The notes beneath the pieces were generated by a model. The model made no database searches, was not told the DNA's origin, and saw nothing but the letters and a program-made list of their open reading frames with translations. A stretch of DNA of 64,000 nt from RYN-230 sp963782185 (GTDB taxonomy: Bacteria > Actinomycetota > Actinomycetes > Streptosporangiales > Streptosporangiaceae), in NCBI GenBank assembly GCA_963782185.1, contig CAWAJB010000022.1:19679-83678 (forward strand), given 5' to 3'. The translations under genes and the position numbers were made by a program. The number at the start of each line of letters is the position of its first letter. Within the stretch, counting starts at the first letter, position 1. Below, one piece after another: positions 53,129 to 62,895 of the stretch.

Positions 53129-54305
53129 CCGCCCACCAGCCGGATATGCCGAGCCTGAACCAGGTACGGAGCCGGAGCCCTCCCCTGGGCTGGCGCCCCG
53201 GCCGGAGGCAGGCTCACCCAGGCCGAGCGGGACAACGCACTAGCATCGCTGCAGCCTGCCCGGATCGCCTTGGCCCTGGCCGTCCGGCCCGCGGATTAGC
53301 CTGCCACGGCCGGCTGGGCCACCCTCGGCGCCGACCCGTACGAACTCGGGCCGGTGCAGGTGTCCGCGAACCCGGCATTTGCCGGGCCAGTACTCCGGAT
53401 CCTTTGAAGACAGGTTCGGGGCGAGGCTGCTGAAGCTTCGCCCCATGCGCGGAAATGCGGCTGCTCGCAGACCGACCCCCGCACCCCTGAGCACGCCAGC
53501 AGGATCGCCGCCGAGCTCAGCGCCTTTTGCGACGAATGCGCCGGGCACGGATTGACACAGATTCCCGCTATCGCCGCCGCGCTCATCGGCGCCCATCCGG
53601 ACCTTCTGGTGGGACTAAAAGTCCGGGCGGCCCCGCGGCGCCGCGACCGTGCAAGTTCCGGGCCGCCGACAGCAGGGACGGCCCGAGGCGCGGCGTGCAG
53701 AGCAATCCGCGTACCGCCTTCCCGGCTCGGACGTGGCCAGCCGGCCGCTAGTGCGTTACTTGGGGCAATTCCGGGCGACCGCCGGCCCTACAGTGTCTTC
53801 GCATACCTATGCACTGCGGTCCGCCCAGCTAACGCACGGATCTGCCGCCGACAGAGCGGTCCGCTGGAGCCTGCGCTCGGGCTGCCCGGTTCGGCCACCA
53901 CCCATCCAGGTCGTTACACGACTCCCAGGCCGTCCGGGAAGCTCCACCCACAGGCAGTCGGTGGAGCCCGACGGTCGTTACGGAGGGTCGCCGGAGGGCC
54001 AGGGGTAACGCGCGCAGCGCCGCCGATCTGGACGGCAATCTGCTCGTCAGCCTGGCCGTCTCCGTCGTGCCCGAAGGATCGTTATGCGCCCGTGTTGGGG
54101 CGGAATGTAACTCGCGGGGGCACGCGGGTAGTGGGCGGCGGGGGTAGCCGATCTGAGCGCGTGGCGCATGCACTGACCGGCACGTTCACTCGTGGTGCTG
54201 AGCTGGCCGTGGCTTCGCCGAGATTGGCAGCCCGGCGTTGTCATGCATCCGGACGTCGGCTGGGTGGTCGCTGTCTCCTCCTGACTGCTGCACTGGCCAT
54301 CGCGT
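53129..54305. other. Gene-poor stretch of about 1.2 kb
   Basis: Open frames here are short or low-complexity. A plus-strand segment around 53490-53620 reads SRIAAELSAFCDECAGHGLT and IPAIAAALIGAHPDLLVGLK, which looks like protein but has no clear start or end, so a decayed gene is possible. No repeats or RNA recognised. Confidence 0.4.
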
Positions 54306-54959
54306 TCAATGTTCCCCGTTGCTGCACAGCCTGGTGAAGGTGGTGGTGAGCCATTCCTGGTAGGCGTCGAGGTCCCAGCTGGTCATGCGGGTGATGAGCA
54401 GGTAGGTCTCGGCGGCCGCCATGATGGTGGTGGTGTCGGTCAGCCAGGCTAGGTCGATGACCGGCCCGAGAAGGCGGTCCTTGGCCATCTGGGTCCAGAA
54501 CACGCCGAAGGCGTGCCGGGTCTGCTCGCGGCCTTGCTGCCAGAACCCGGCGATGGTCGGCTCGACGGCGGCGGCCTGCTGGGCAACTGCGAACAGTGGT
54601 CCGGTGCGCTGCATGATCTGGCGAGCGCCCGCGGCGATCGCTGCGATGCGCTCGGGGGTAGTGGGCGCGGTGAGCGCGGTCTGCATCCAGTCCCGGCCCA
54701 TCACGCTGACTGGCTCGGTGTCACCGACGATCGCCACGTCGATGACCCTCTTGAACAGTGCGGCCTTGGTGCCAAAGCGCACGTAGACGGTGCGGGAGCC
54801 GACCTCGGCGCGCTTGGCCACGGCCTCAAGCGTTGTGGCCAGGTAGCCGCTGGCGAGAAACAGTTCCGTCGCGGCGGCCAGGACGCGCCGCTCTGTCTGC
54901 GCGATCTGCGCTTGTCGCAGTGATGGCATCGCGCCAGCGGGATTGACATCGTCAGTCAT
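54306..54959 (-). CDS. TetR-family transcriptional repressor
   Basis: 217 residues, ATG 54959. N-terminal HTH at about residues 22-68: RVLAAATELFLASGYLATTL, EAVAKRAEVGSRTVYVRFGT, KAALFKRVID. C-terminal ligand domain of about 140 residues with many tryptophans and methionines. Divergent from the VOC gene with only 50 bases between; two palindromic sites fill that gap and probably let it repress both. Confidence 0.9.
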   Translation of the reverse strand: MTDDVNPAGAMPSLRQAQIAQTERRVLAAATELFLASGYLATTLEAVAKRAEVGSRTVYVRFGTKAALFKRVIDVAIVGDTEPVSVMGRDWMQTALTAPTTPERIAAIAAGARQIMQRTGPLFAVAQQAAAVEPTIAGFWQQGREQTRHAFGVFWTQMAKDRLLGPVIDLAWLTDTTTIMAAAETYLLITRMTSWDLDAYQEWLTTTFTRLCSNGEH

Positions 54960-54963
54960 AAAG

Positions 54964-54998
54964 TGCAGTATAACTGCAATGAGTGCATGGTAACTGCA
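54964..54998. promoter_or_regulatory. Double operator between tetR and VOC gene
   Basis: TGCAGT-ATA-ACTGCA (54964-54978), a perfect inverted repeat, and TGCATG-GTA-ACTGCA (54984-54998), an imperfect one, 20 bp apart (two helical turns). Their position over both start regions is typical of TetR operators. Confidence 0.75.
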
Positions 54999-55009
54999 TT
55001 GGGGGGAGC

Positions 55010-55528
55010 ATGGACGTACCAGATGCGCCAGCGCTGGCTGGCATCCACCACCTGAAGCTGCCGGTGAGCGATCTGGCCCGCTCGCGCGAGTGGTACCGCA
55101 GCCGGCTGGGCTATGAGGTCACGATGGAGTTCGTCGAGCAGGGGGAGCTCATGGGCTACGCCCTGGAACACCCCAACGGGGGCCCGCCGCTGGGGCTGCG
55201 GCTCGATCCCGGCCGCGCCCGGGCGGCGGCGGGCTTTGACTACTTCGCCCTCGGCGTGCCCGACAAGGCGGCCATCGATGACCTGGCCGCCCGGCTGACC
55301 GCACTGGGCGAGGACCACGCCGGTGTGCACTTCGCCAGCCGTGGCTGGATCCTGCCCCTGCTGCACGATCCCGACGGCCACGAGGTCCGCTTCTACACTA
55401 TGGAGCATCACACCGACCCGTCGTCCCCGGGCATCACCACCATCGATGATCCACGCGAGAACTCCGGACGCCGCGAGCGCCAATGGCGTGCCGCCCGTAC
55501 ATCACCAGACCAGCCGGCCAGGAACTGA
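55010..55528 (+). CDS. VOC-family protein (glyoxalase/dioxygenase fold)
   Basis: 172 residues, ATG 55010 (GGGGGGAG upstream). Paired beta-alpha-beta-beta-beta units: GIHHLKLPVSDLARSREWYR with the first metal histidine, YALEHPNGGPPLGLRLDPG, FDYFALGVPDKAAIDDLAAR, LLHDPDGHEVRFYTMEHH with histidine and glutamate ligands. The last 35 residues are a polar tail. Could be an isomerase, resistance protein or dioxygenase; the TetR neighbour suggests a small-molecule inducer. Confidence 0.87.
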   Translation: MDVPDAPALAGIHHLKLPVSDLARSREWYRSRLGYEVTMEFVEQGELMGYALEHPNGGPPLGLRLDPGRARAAAGFDYFALGVPDKAAIDDLAARLTALGEDHAGVHFASRGWILPLLHDPDGHEVRFYTMEHHTDPSSPGITTIDDPRENSGRRERQWRAARTSPDQPARN

Positions 55529-55540
55529 GAAAGAATCTGT

Positions 55541-56728
55541 GGGGTGCCAGAAGTCTGCCTGGCCACGTGACCTGCAGCGATGCGCCACGGGGCCGCGGTA
55601 GGCCATGATGATCGCCCGTGTCCCTCCGCCTGCTCTATCTCATCTTCAGCCGGATCTGCGGCTGGCTGGTCCTGCTCGGCCGCTCATCGGCGTCGAAGAA
55701 TGCCGAACTGCTGGTGCTGCGGCACGAGATCGCCGTCCTGCACCGCACCAAGCCCCGGCCCCGGCTGGACTGGGCCGACCGCGCGGTCCTCGCCGCGCTG
55801 ATCCGGCTCGTGCCGGCGAAGCTGCGACTACACCGGCTGATCACCCCCGGCACCGTCCTCCGGTGGCACCGCCGCCTGGTCACCCAGAAGTGGGCCTACC
55901 CGAGCCGGACCGGACGGCCGCCGGTCAGCGCCGAGATCGCCGCGCTGATCGAGCGGCTCGCCACGGAGAACACCTCGTGGGGCTACCGGCGGATCCAGGG
56001 CGAGCTGGTCAAGCTCGGTCACCGGGTCAGCGCGTCCACGATCCGCCGGGTCCTTAAGGCGTTGCGGATCCCTCCAGCTCTCCGAAGCGGCGCACCGATA
56101 CGAGCTGGCGGCATTTCCTGCACGCGCAAGCCGCGACGATGCTCGCCGCGGACTTCTTCCACGTGGACTGCGCAGTGACCCTTGAGCGTCTGTACTGCCT
56201 GTTCGTCATCGAAGTCGGCTCCCGCTACGTGCCCATCCCCGGAATCACCGCACACCCAGACGGGCCGTGGGCCACCCAGCAGATCCGCAATCTCTCCTGA
56301 TGGACCTCGGGGACCAGGCCGCGGGCTTCCGGTTCCTGGTTCGCGACCGGGACGGGCAGTTCACCGCGTCGTTTGACGCGGTCCTAGCCGGCGTCGGCAT
56401 CGAAGCGGTGAAGATCCCGCCCCGAAGCCCCAGGGCGAACGCCTATGCCGAACGGTTGGTGCTCACCGCCCGGACCGAGATGACCGACCGGATGCTGATC
56501 TTCGGTGAACGGCACCTGCGGACGGTCCTCGCCGGGTATGCCCGGCACTACAACGGACAACGACCCCACCACAGCCGCGAACTCCGCCCGCCCCGGCCCG
56601 ACCACCCCGTCGCCGACCTTTCCCAGAAGCGGATCAAGCGCCGGCCCGTCCTCGGCGGCCTCATCAACGAATACCAGCGGGCCGCGTAGATGCCCAGGTC
56701 AAGACCAGTGGCACAGTTCTGGCACCGC
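55541..56728 (+). mobile_element. IS copy B, same family as copy A
   Basis: Left end GGGGTGCCAGAAGTCTG (55541-55557); right end, other strand, GCGGTGCCAGAACTGTGC (56711-56728). The ends and transposase match copy A (23270-24464). Transposase is broken. Confidence 0.8.
55618..56689 (+). pseudogene. IS transposase (rve core), two or more frameshifts
   Basis: GTG 55618, MSLRLLYLIFSRICGWLVLL. Intact through ASTIRRVLKALRIPP (about 56075); the middle part, DFFHVDCAVTLERLYCLFVI, is in another frame; the rest, FLVRDRDGQFTASFD, PRANAYAERLVLTARTEMTD, LGGLINEYQRAA, is in a third and ends at 56689. All three catalytic acids can be found but not in one frame. Confidence 0.83.
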
Positions 56729-56734
56729 ACAGGC

Positions 56735-57253
56735 CGTTGCCGGCGCCGGGCCGAAATGGCAGTTCGCCCACGGCACGATCACCAGGGCAGGGCTCCACGG
56801 GTGCCCGCGGTCACACTGCGCCTGCGATCCAGGACGACGCCGAGACCCTCAGTAATCACGTTGCGTAACCGACGCTCCCTTACCGCCCCCGCTACCGCCC
56901 CCGCGCGCACAACCGCCGATCTGGGCGGCCGACTGGCGGGTGACGGGGGCGTCCGTGATGGGTCCAGATCTGGAGAATCTGCGCGCTTACAGCCTCCGCT
57001 GTCCGACCCTCGTCTTGCATAAGCGTCTCGACTGCCACGGCCGGAATGGCCCCTCCCCTCGGGGCGCCGGGCGACTCCCTGCTGAGTCTAACGGAAGCTC
57101 AGGGGCTCCTCGCGGAGCCAGGCGGTCGTCCGCTCCCGCGAGCTGGGAGCCCCTGGAGGGATGAGGCAAAATCATCCATTCCGTATGTTGCGGGCTCCGT
57201 CCGTCCCGCGCCAGGATGCTCAAGTGCCAGTGCCTAAGGAGAGGATAGCGACC
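56735..57253. other. Gene-free stretch
   Basis: No coding frame recognised between the IS and the small membrane protein gene. Confidence 0.4.
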
Positions 57254-57655
57254 ATGTCTCACCAGGGACCGGACTCGCGTACCGGAGCCGGATGGGTGTT
57301 CTTCGCTGCCATCATGATGATTGTGCTGGGCATCTTCGGCGTGTTCGAAGGGCTCGCTGCCATCATCAAGAGCGGCTTTTACCATGTGCCGCCCAACTAC
57401 TACATCAGCATTAACGCCAAGGGCTGGGGTTGGATCCATCTGATCGTCAGCATCATCGTCATCCTGGCGGGCTTCGCCCTGTTCCAGGGGGCCACCTGGG
57501 CCCGGGTGGTGGGGATCATCATGGCGTCTCTGTCCGCGTTCGCCAACTTCCTGTTCATCCCCTACTATCCGATCTGGTCGCTGCTGATCATCACGCTCGA
57601 CGTCCTCGTCATCTGGGCGCTGGCCGCGCATGGCCGTGCGCTCGCGGAGGTCTGA
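57254..57655 (+). CDS. Small four-helix membrane protein (DUF7144-like)
   Basis: 133 residues from ATG 57254, with AAGGAGAGG upstream. Four hydrophobic helices: WVFFAAIMMIVLGIFGVFEG, WIHLIVSIIVILAGFALF, VVGIIMASLSAFANFLFI, WSLLIITLDVLVIWALAAHG. The pattern GWGWIHLI and PYYPIWSLL is that of actinobacterial integral membrane proteins of unknown function. No partner genes; neighbours are remnants. Confidence 0.85.
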   Translation: MSHQGPDSRTGAGWVFFAAIMMIVLGIFGVFEGLAAIIKSGFYHVPPNYYISINAKGWGWIHLIVSIIVILAGFALFQGATWARVVGIIMASLSAFANFLFIPYYPIWSLLIITLDVLVIWALAAHGRALAEV

Positions 57656-57661
57656 GCGCGC

Positions 57662-57860
57662 TCACCCGCCACGGGTTATCGCCGCCACCTCGTCGGGGCT
57701 CAGCTCGATCGAGGCGGCCGCGACGTTGGCCTCGGTGTGCCCGAGGCGATCCGGTGCCGGGGATCGGCAGCATCTGCGGCGATCTGGCCAGCAGCCAGGA
57801 CAGCACGATCTGCCGAGGGCTGGCGCCATGCCGCTTGGCCGCCTTGGTGTGGCCGTGATC
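57662..57860 (-). pseudogene. Aldo/keto reductase, C-terminal fragment
   Basis: Minus strand: AKRHGASPRQIVLSWLLARS and PQMLPIPGTGS, then, one frame over, GHTEANVAAASIELSPDEVA and AITRGG with the stop at 57662. These are the final helix and loop of an AKR; the rest is absent. Confidence 0.7.
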
Positions 57861-58260
57861 GCCGCCGCGGTTGGCGTGCTGGCGGTCAGCCCTGGCACGA
57901 CCCTGCATGCGCCCAACGGGCCGGCCGGTGGGGGTGTCTTCGCATCCGGCACCGCGAACGGCAGGGTGTGGCGGCTGGCCGCGGTCAACCTGGCCGACCC
58001 CGACTACCGGTGCCTGCCGGGGGTCGTTGTCACCGGGCAGAATAGTGACCTGCTGCGGCCTGGCTTCCTGCCGGGACTGCCTCTGGGCAACGTCGCGTTC
58101 CTGGCGGTCTACCCCGGCAGGCCGGGCATCGGGATTTGCCTTCCTCCAGCTGCGGCCGGGCGTGAGCAGGGTGACCGCCGACCTGGGCGACGGAACCCTG
58201 TGGGTGCCGGAAATCGTGTCACCCGCACCTGACCTGGGATTCCTGCACCGGACTGATCTG
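57828..58260 (+). pseudogene. Unknown exported-type protein, frameshifted
   Basis: Plus frame with a hydrophobic beginning (GVAVIAAAVGVLAVSPG) and then FASGTANGRVWRLAAVNLAD, YRCLPGVVVTGQNSDLLRPG, FLAVYPGRPGIGI; an extra T near 58136 shifts it, and the next frame gives FLQLRPGVSRVTADLGDGTL, WVPEIVSPAPDLGFL. The start overlaps the AKR fragment on the other strand, so the true N-terminus is unclear. No family recognised. Confidence 0.45.
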
Positions 58261-58307
58261 GGGCGAACGGCAGCGGGCCAACCTCGACTCCGGCACGATC
58301 AGCTCTC

Positions 58308-58440
58308 GTGACCTTCCGCTTGCTTTACCTGATCTTCGCGCGGCTGGCTGGCCCTGCTGCCCCGCTCTGACGATGTCAAGAACACCGAGATTCTGGTGCT
58401 GCGCCGTCATGGCAAGAGCCCGGCTGGCCATCAGGTTGTG
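58308..58440 (+). pseudogene. IS transposase N-terminal remnant
   Basis: GTG 58308, MTFRLLYLIFARLAG, then a lost base and DDVKNTEILVLR in another frame. Same group as the transposases at 23344 and 55618. Only the first 40 or so codons remain. Confidence 0.65.
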
Positions 58441-59072
58441 AGCTGCCAGGCGCCGGACTGCCGGTCGGTGTGGTACCGGCCGCGGCACGAGCCGGCGGGT
58501 TAACCGGTGCCAGCGCGGACCCGGTAGACCGCGACAACCACGGCCGCGGCGGCCACGGCCAGCAGCAAGAGCACGGCCAGCCACACCAGCAGGGCTATCT
58601 CAACATGCCCGGCAATCTGCGCCTGCGTTGGTGAACGGACCAGGAGTTGGCGTCTTGCATCAGGCGGGGCCGATGCCCGGCGGGCAAGGCTGCCCGAAAT
58701 AACCCTCTGCGGGTGAGGAGTAGCCGCCCGGCCCGGCGACGTCAACACCGCAGGGCAGAACCTGCTGGCCGCGGTGAGCACGCGTTGCCCCTCCGCATCT
58801 CCGACACCCAGCGTGTGAGCATCAGCCCGAGAGGGCAGCAAGCGCTCCGTCGAGGCTGTCTTGCGGTTATCACTGCGGCCTGACGGTCTAGCTTCCGGGT
58901 CTCAGCCCGGCCACGGAGGTGCCGCGATGACTACACGACCTGGCCCAGCTCGCTCACCCCGGCCCAACCGCCCGGTCGGCGCCTGCCGTCCCGTACCAGG
59001 GTCCCCACCGTCATTGCTGCCTCCCGCCCGATGAATGCCCTCAGGATAGAACCCGCGGGTGCCTCGGCCAGT
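58441..59072. other. Gene-poor stretch
   Basis: A minus-strand segment ending at 58500 reads VEIALLVWLAVLLLLAVAAA and ends RVRAGTG, a single hydrophobic helix, but has no good start codon. Nothing else seen. Confidence 0.35.
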
Positions 59073-59201
59073 TCACTCATCCCGGCGGCCGAGGATCGCG
59101 GCGACGTCCTCGGCTGACACGCTATGCAGGTGCAGGTGGATCTCCTGCGGGCGCTCGATCGCGGGCCGCGGCTGCGGGAGCGGCGGAGCGGCCCGCGTCA
59201 C
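59073..59201 (-). CDS. Small ORF with HLHLHSVSAEDVAAIL motif, copy 1
   Basis: 42 residues from GTG 59201: a Pro/Ala/Arg-rich start, then RPQEIHLHLHSVSAEDVAAI and LGRRDE. The same block recurs in the minus-strand ORF at 60622-60894 with clear coding-type differences. No known family. Conservation of the C-terminal motif in two places favours a real peptide or gene end over chance. Confidence 0.4.
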   Translation of the reverse strand: MTRAAPPLPQPRPAIERPQEIHLHLHSVSAEDVAAILGRRDE

Positions 59202-59351
59202 CGGGGGAATGGGGGCCGCTCACGAGCACTGCCCCTTGCGAGCAGGCCCCGCCCGGCCGTCAGGAAAGATCCAGGTGCTAGCCGACGAGGGGCGCGTCAG
59301 GGTGCTGTGGAACTGGGGCGTTCGTGCGGAGAAGTAAGCGCTAGCGGCTGG

Positions 59352-59685
59352 CTACGCGGCATCGTGCTTGGCAAGCCACGCCCTGCCCTTGGCCGTGATG
59401 TAGCGCCGGTCGCCGTCGCGAGTGATCCAGCCGTGCATCGCCCAGGAGCCTGAACTGCGGGGGTCGAGGCCATTCTCGCGGAATGCAGCCGCCGCCTCCT
59501 CGCGGGTCAGGCCCGCGCTCGGGCGGCACGTCAAAGCGCCGCATGGCCGCCACCCAGCGGGCCATTTGGTCAGGAGGCAGGCTCTCAACCTCACGCTTAC
59601 GCCGGTCGTCGGCGGCTAGCCGGTCATCAGAAAAGACCCAGGCCACTGTCGGCCGCGCCCCCAAGAGCCTTTGACGGAACTTCAC
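59352..59685 (-). pseudogene. Unknown small protein, frameshifted
   Basis: ATG 59685, MKFRQRLLGARPTVAWVFSD, then AADDRRKREVESLPPDQMAR and WVAAMRRFDVPP; near 59530 one base shift leads to GLTREEAAAAFRENGLDPRS, AMHGWITRDGDRRYITAKGR and AWLAKHDAA at 59352. The C-part resembles a winged-helix fold. Function unknown. Confidence 0.45.
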
Positions 59686-59826
59686 TTGACCCGCGGTGAT
59701 GCTGCCCGTCTGGGCGTGCCCGATCCCAGGTTGGTGCGATCTTTACGCTGTAGTGGTAAACCGGCCCTTAAGCTGGGGCGTCGCCCAGGTGTACGCGCGA
59801 TGGCCGCAATCTTTCCTGGGGGTGCC

Positions 59827-60114
59827 ATGACCGGAGAGCAAGTGCCAGCGCTGTCCCTTGAGGCCGGTGACGTGATCCGCATCCAGCACCAGCACGACTC
59901 CCAGTGTGGCGTGTGCCTGAGCCACTGGGAGGCCGATGCCGTGGTCACCGAGGACCCCGCTCCTGCAGGTGGGGGGCTTGCCATCAAATGGGCCGGGGAC
60001 ACTCGGCTGCCCGGCAGCACCCCCGCTGTCACCGGGATCAGCGTGGTCCGGCCGGATGAACAGGCCCCGCGCATCGGGCAGCTCCCGGCGGAGGGCGCGC
60101 ATCACCGGGGGTAA
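59827..60114 (+). CDS. Hypothetical protein, 95 aa
   Basis: ATG 59827 within a longer open frame. MTGEQVPALSLEAGDVIRIQ, then HQHDSQCGVCLSHWEADAVV with a His/Cys cluster that might bind metal, then GGLAIKWAGDTRLPGSTPAV. No family recognised. Divergent from the small gene ending at 59685. Confidence 0.5.
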   Translation: MTGEQVPALSLEAGDVIRIQHQHDSQCGVCLSHWEADAVVTEDPAPAGGGLAIKWAGDTRLPGSTPAVTGISVVRPDEQAPRIGQLPAEGAHHRG

Positions 60115-60185
60115 ACGCGGCCTGGCCGGTCATGCCCGCCCGCAGGTTCTGCATGCTCGTTACCCAGCGCGCCCCGAACGGCCCG

Positions 60186-60488
60186 TCAGCCTGGTGATGC
60201 CGAAGACTTGCGGGCGGAGGAGAGCCGGGGCGCTCGCAGGATGACTGGGAACTTCTTGTCCAGGGCCTTGTAGGCGCTATCGAGCGCCCGCGCCGACGCC
60301 ACGTCGGTGAAGAAAAGGCCGTCCAGATCCAGCACCAGCCTCTCCGGGTGCTCGGCTGCGACCTCTAGCAGGCGGCTGGCCAGGGCAGGTGCTGTGGTGC
60401 AGCCCACCTCACCGGTCACGGTAACGGTCGCCACCACCCCGTCCCAGCAGACCGCCACCTGGAACGGCGGGCTGGGATCGTGGGTCAT
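60186..60488 (-). CDS. STAS-domain protein (anti-sigma factor antagonist type)
   Basis: 100 residues from ATG 60488. FQVAVCWDGVVATVTVTGEV, then LASRLLEVAAEHPERLVLDL, DGLFFTDVASARALDSAYKA match the STAS fold, with a serine (DVAS) near the usual phosphorylation site. The end APRLSSARKSSASPG is off-family; one base added near 60215 would restore KVFGITRLTG, so a late frameshift is likely. No anti-sigma kinase nearby. Confidence 0.75.
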   Translation of the reverse strand: MTHDPSPPFQVAVCWDGVVATVTVTGEVGCTTAPALASRLLEVAAEHPERLVLDLDGLFFTDVASARALDSAYKALDKKFPVILRAPRLSSARKSSASPG

Positions 60489-60621
60489 GGTCTTCACCCC
60501 CTGGGCACCTACCTGGCCGGGACGCAAACGTGCAGCCAGCCAGCCAGGCTGGAAGATCCTCTGGCTGGTTTCAGCGGTAAGTACCAGACTAAATTTAGTC
60601 GCGAGCCCTTATGTCGGGCGG

Positions 60622-60894
60622 TCACGCGGATTCCCCAGTTCTCCTCCCGCATGACCGTGGGAGCCCGCGGCACCCACACCCCCGTCTGGTGGCTGCGGGC
60701 TCCCACGATCCGTTATGGGACGCGCGGGGGTCCGGCCGGTTCACATCCGGTGCCCGCAGTATCTTCCGGGCGAGGATGGCAGCAACGTCCTCAGCGGACA
60801 CGCCATGCAGGGGCAGGTGGACTTCGGCAGGGCGCCGACCGCGGGCCGCGGTTGCGGGAGCGGCTGAGCGGCCCGCACCAGCCGAGGGTGGCAA
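60622..60894 (-). CDS. Small ORF with HLPLHGVSAEDVAAIL motif, copy 2
   Basis: Start uncertain (TTG 60894). RRPAEVHLPLHGVSAEDVAA, ILARKILRAPDV matches the small ORF at 59073-59201. The remaining C-part is Arg/Cys/Gly-rich and may not be native. Confidence 0.35.
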   Translation of the reverse strand: MPPSAGAGRSAAPATAARGRRPAEVHLPLHGVSAEDVAAILARKILRAPDVNRPDPRASHNGSWEPAATRRGCGCRGLPRSCGRRTGESA

Positions 60895-61494
60895 GGTACA
60901 GGCCGCGGCCGGCTGTCTACGGCCGCGCCGCCAACCGATCCGGGCTACCTGCCCGGCGGCACCTGCGGATGACTGCTACCACGATCAGGGGCACGTAGGT
61001 GAGTTCCGCCTCACCCGGCTGCCGGCCGGTGTGGTACCGGCCTAGGCATGAGCCGCATCAGCCGTAGCGCATCAGCTAGTGGCTGTCGTTTGCTTGTCCC
61101 GGCCGCGAATGCTGAACAGGTGATGTTCGAAAACCCAGAGAGCGGCGGCCGGGCAGGAGGACACTGGCGAGATGGGCTGGAGCGCTTTGGTCGGCGGGTT
61201 TTATTGGCGCAAGCATCCCGGCGCTCCTGGCCTTTGAGACGCTGGCGCGCAAGCCGCGCTGACCCGGCCCACCCAGGACGGGTGAGGACTCGGCGGCGCG
61301 CCAGTATCAAGCTTCCCGCCGGGTCCATGCCCACGGCCATCCAGACTGGGCGCCTGTACGCAGCATGAGCGGGACGATCGGAGGACCGGGATGAAGCGGC
61401 TGAGAAAAGGACTTGTGCGTGCCGAGAATCTCATCTGTGACTGTGACCTGCAGGGGTTGCTCTGGCGGCCGTCTGGCCATGAGGATCACCGATC
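60895..61494. other. Gene-poor stretch
   Basis: No coding frame recognised on either strand. The last 60 bases probably include the left end of an IS whose transposase starts at 61495. Confidence 0.4.
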
Positions 61495-61828
61495 ATGTGC
61501 CTGCGGTTCGTGTGCGCCACGAGGCGCTGGTGCGCCGTGAGGCGCTGGGAATCGAAGGAGGTGCGAGACCTCCTCGCCAGGCTGTCGCAGCAGCCGGGCA
61601 GGAGCTGGGCGCAGCCTGATCCGGGGGACGCCGGGGGAAGGCGGGAAGCAGCGCTGACAAAGCCGGGACGGTCCGGTACTGCCGGAGGGCCGGGTCCGGC
61701 GAGCGAGATCAGACGGTATACGAGAGGAACCAGTGTTAAAGCTCCGTAAGCGTGGCACCGGCTCAAATCTGGTGGATATGGGCCGGGGTGCAGCGCATGG
61801 CCGTCCGGTGTGGGTGGCCGACTCCGTA
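61495..61828 (+). mobile_element. IS transposase start plus group II intron 2 fragment
   Basis: ATG 61495 begins MCLRFV, the start of a copy-D-type transposase, and is cut after 18 bases by GTGCGCC at 61513. From there to 61828 the sequence is nearly identical to the first 317 bases of intron 1 (29425-29741, minus strand). It breaks off at 61828, where IS3-type DNA begins. Confidence 0.8.
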
Positions 61829-62784
61829 TGATCTGCCCCGCGCTTTCCGGACAGCGTATTTGTGGTTAATTCACGCTGCGGACTGCCGTTCCAGGTATTC
61901 CTCGTGGACTTGCCGCGGGGTCCGGTACTGAAGCCCCGAGTGCCGACGCTTTGAATTGTACCAGAATTCGATGTACCTCACAACGTCCCGGCGCGCGTGC
62001 TCACGGGTGGGATACTGGGTCCGGTGGACGCGCTCGTTCTTCAGGGCGGCGAAGAACGATTCGGCCATCGCATTGTCGTAGCATATCCCAGTACGGCCGA
62101 CGGACTGCCGGAGATTATGTTTCTTCGGGCATTTGCCGGCGAACTGCTGGGACGTGTAATTACTACCGCGGTCGGAGTGAAAAATAGCATTCTCAGCGAG
62201 AGAGCAGTTGCGGGCGGCCATCTCGATGGCCTTCTCGATGAGCGGCGTTTTGTAATTGTCGTCCGCCGCCCAGCCGATTACTTCCTTCGAGTAGCAGTCG
62301 ATGACCGTCGCCAGGTAAAGCCAGCCCTGCCATGTCGGAATGTAGGTGATGTCCCCGACCATTTTCTCGCCGGGCGCGGCGGCGGTGAAATCGCGGTGCA
62401 CGAGGTCGGGAATGTCGTGCTCCTGGCCGTCACCCTCGGTGAGGCTGAACCGCCACGGCCGCGGCTGGCAGGGTTAAGGCCCAGCTCACGCATGACTGAT
62501 CGGACCAGCTCCGGCCCGGCCGGCACGCCCCAGCCCACCAGGTCCGTGTGCACCCGCCGGTATCCGTACGTCCCATCGGAATCGTCGAAGGACTTATTCA
62601 CGTACAGCTTGAGTATCCCGCGCCTTTTCGCGGTCGCTGATTCCGGGGCATTCCGCCAGTCATAGAACCCGGACCGGGACACTTCCATCCACCGGCACAT
62701 CATCACGATGGATGGCACGTGCTTATCGCCTGATTCCTGGTAAGCCGCATACTCCGCGTCGATGAACTCGAACCTCTCGGTCAC
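61829..62784 (-). mobile_element. IS3-family element (partial), host of group II intron 3
   Basis: The right-hand IS end is at 61829 (TGATCTGCCCCGCGC...); the transposase gene reads away from it. At the other side, just before the transposase start, group II intron DNA begins, so the rest of the IS lies beyond the intron and outside the window. Confidence 0.65.
61871..62784 (-). pseudogene. IS3-family transposase OrfB, one frameshift
   Basis: GTG 62784, MTERFEFIDAEYAAYQESGD; HTH_21-type part YGYRRVHTDLVGWGVPAGPE. A base is missing near 62470; the continuation gives QPRPWRFSLTEGDGQEHD and the rve core: D in MVGDITYIPTWQGWLYLATV, D in AIFHSDRGSNYTSQQFAGK, E in YDNAMAESFFAALKNERVHR. Ends YRTPRQVHEEYLERQSAA at 61871. 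Confidence 0.85.
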
Positions 62785-62841
62785 CGATGGTCGCGGGCGA
62801 AGGCGAGTAGCCGGGCGGAATCTCACCGCCCGGCTCTCTCA

Positions 62842-62875
62842 GAACCGTGCGTGAACCTCTCGACTCACACGGCTC
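62842..62875 (-). ncRNA. Group II intron domain V (intron 3)
   Basis: 34 bases on the minus strand: GAGCCGTGTGAGTCG, then AGAGGTTCACGCACGGTTC. Catalytic AGC at the start, GNRA-like GAGA loop, paired arms. Very close to the bacterial consensus. Confidence 0.85.
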
Positions 62876-62895
62876 CCACCATCCAGCATTACCGT

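Noticed and set aside
51349..53235. 628-codon minus-strand frame opposite DtxR and Nramp
   Set aside because: Gly/Asp/Gln-rich antisense shadow; the plus strand has clear families.
53552..54337. 261-codon plus-strand frame
   Set aside because: Only the first 30 codons look coding; the rest is Arg/Ala/Pro-rich and unlike any protein family.
58500..58841. Minus-strand ORF with one hydrophobic helix
   Set aside because: Only the last 35 codons look like protein and no start codon or ribosome site fits.
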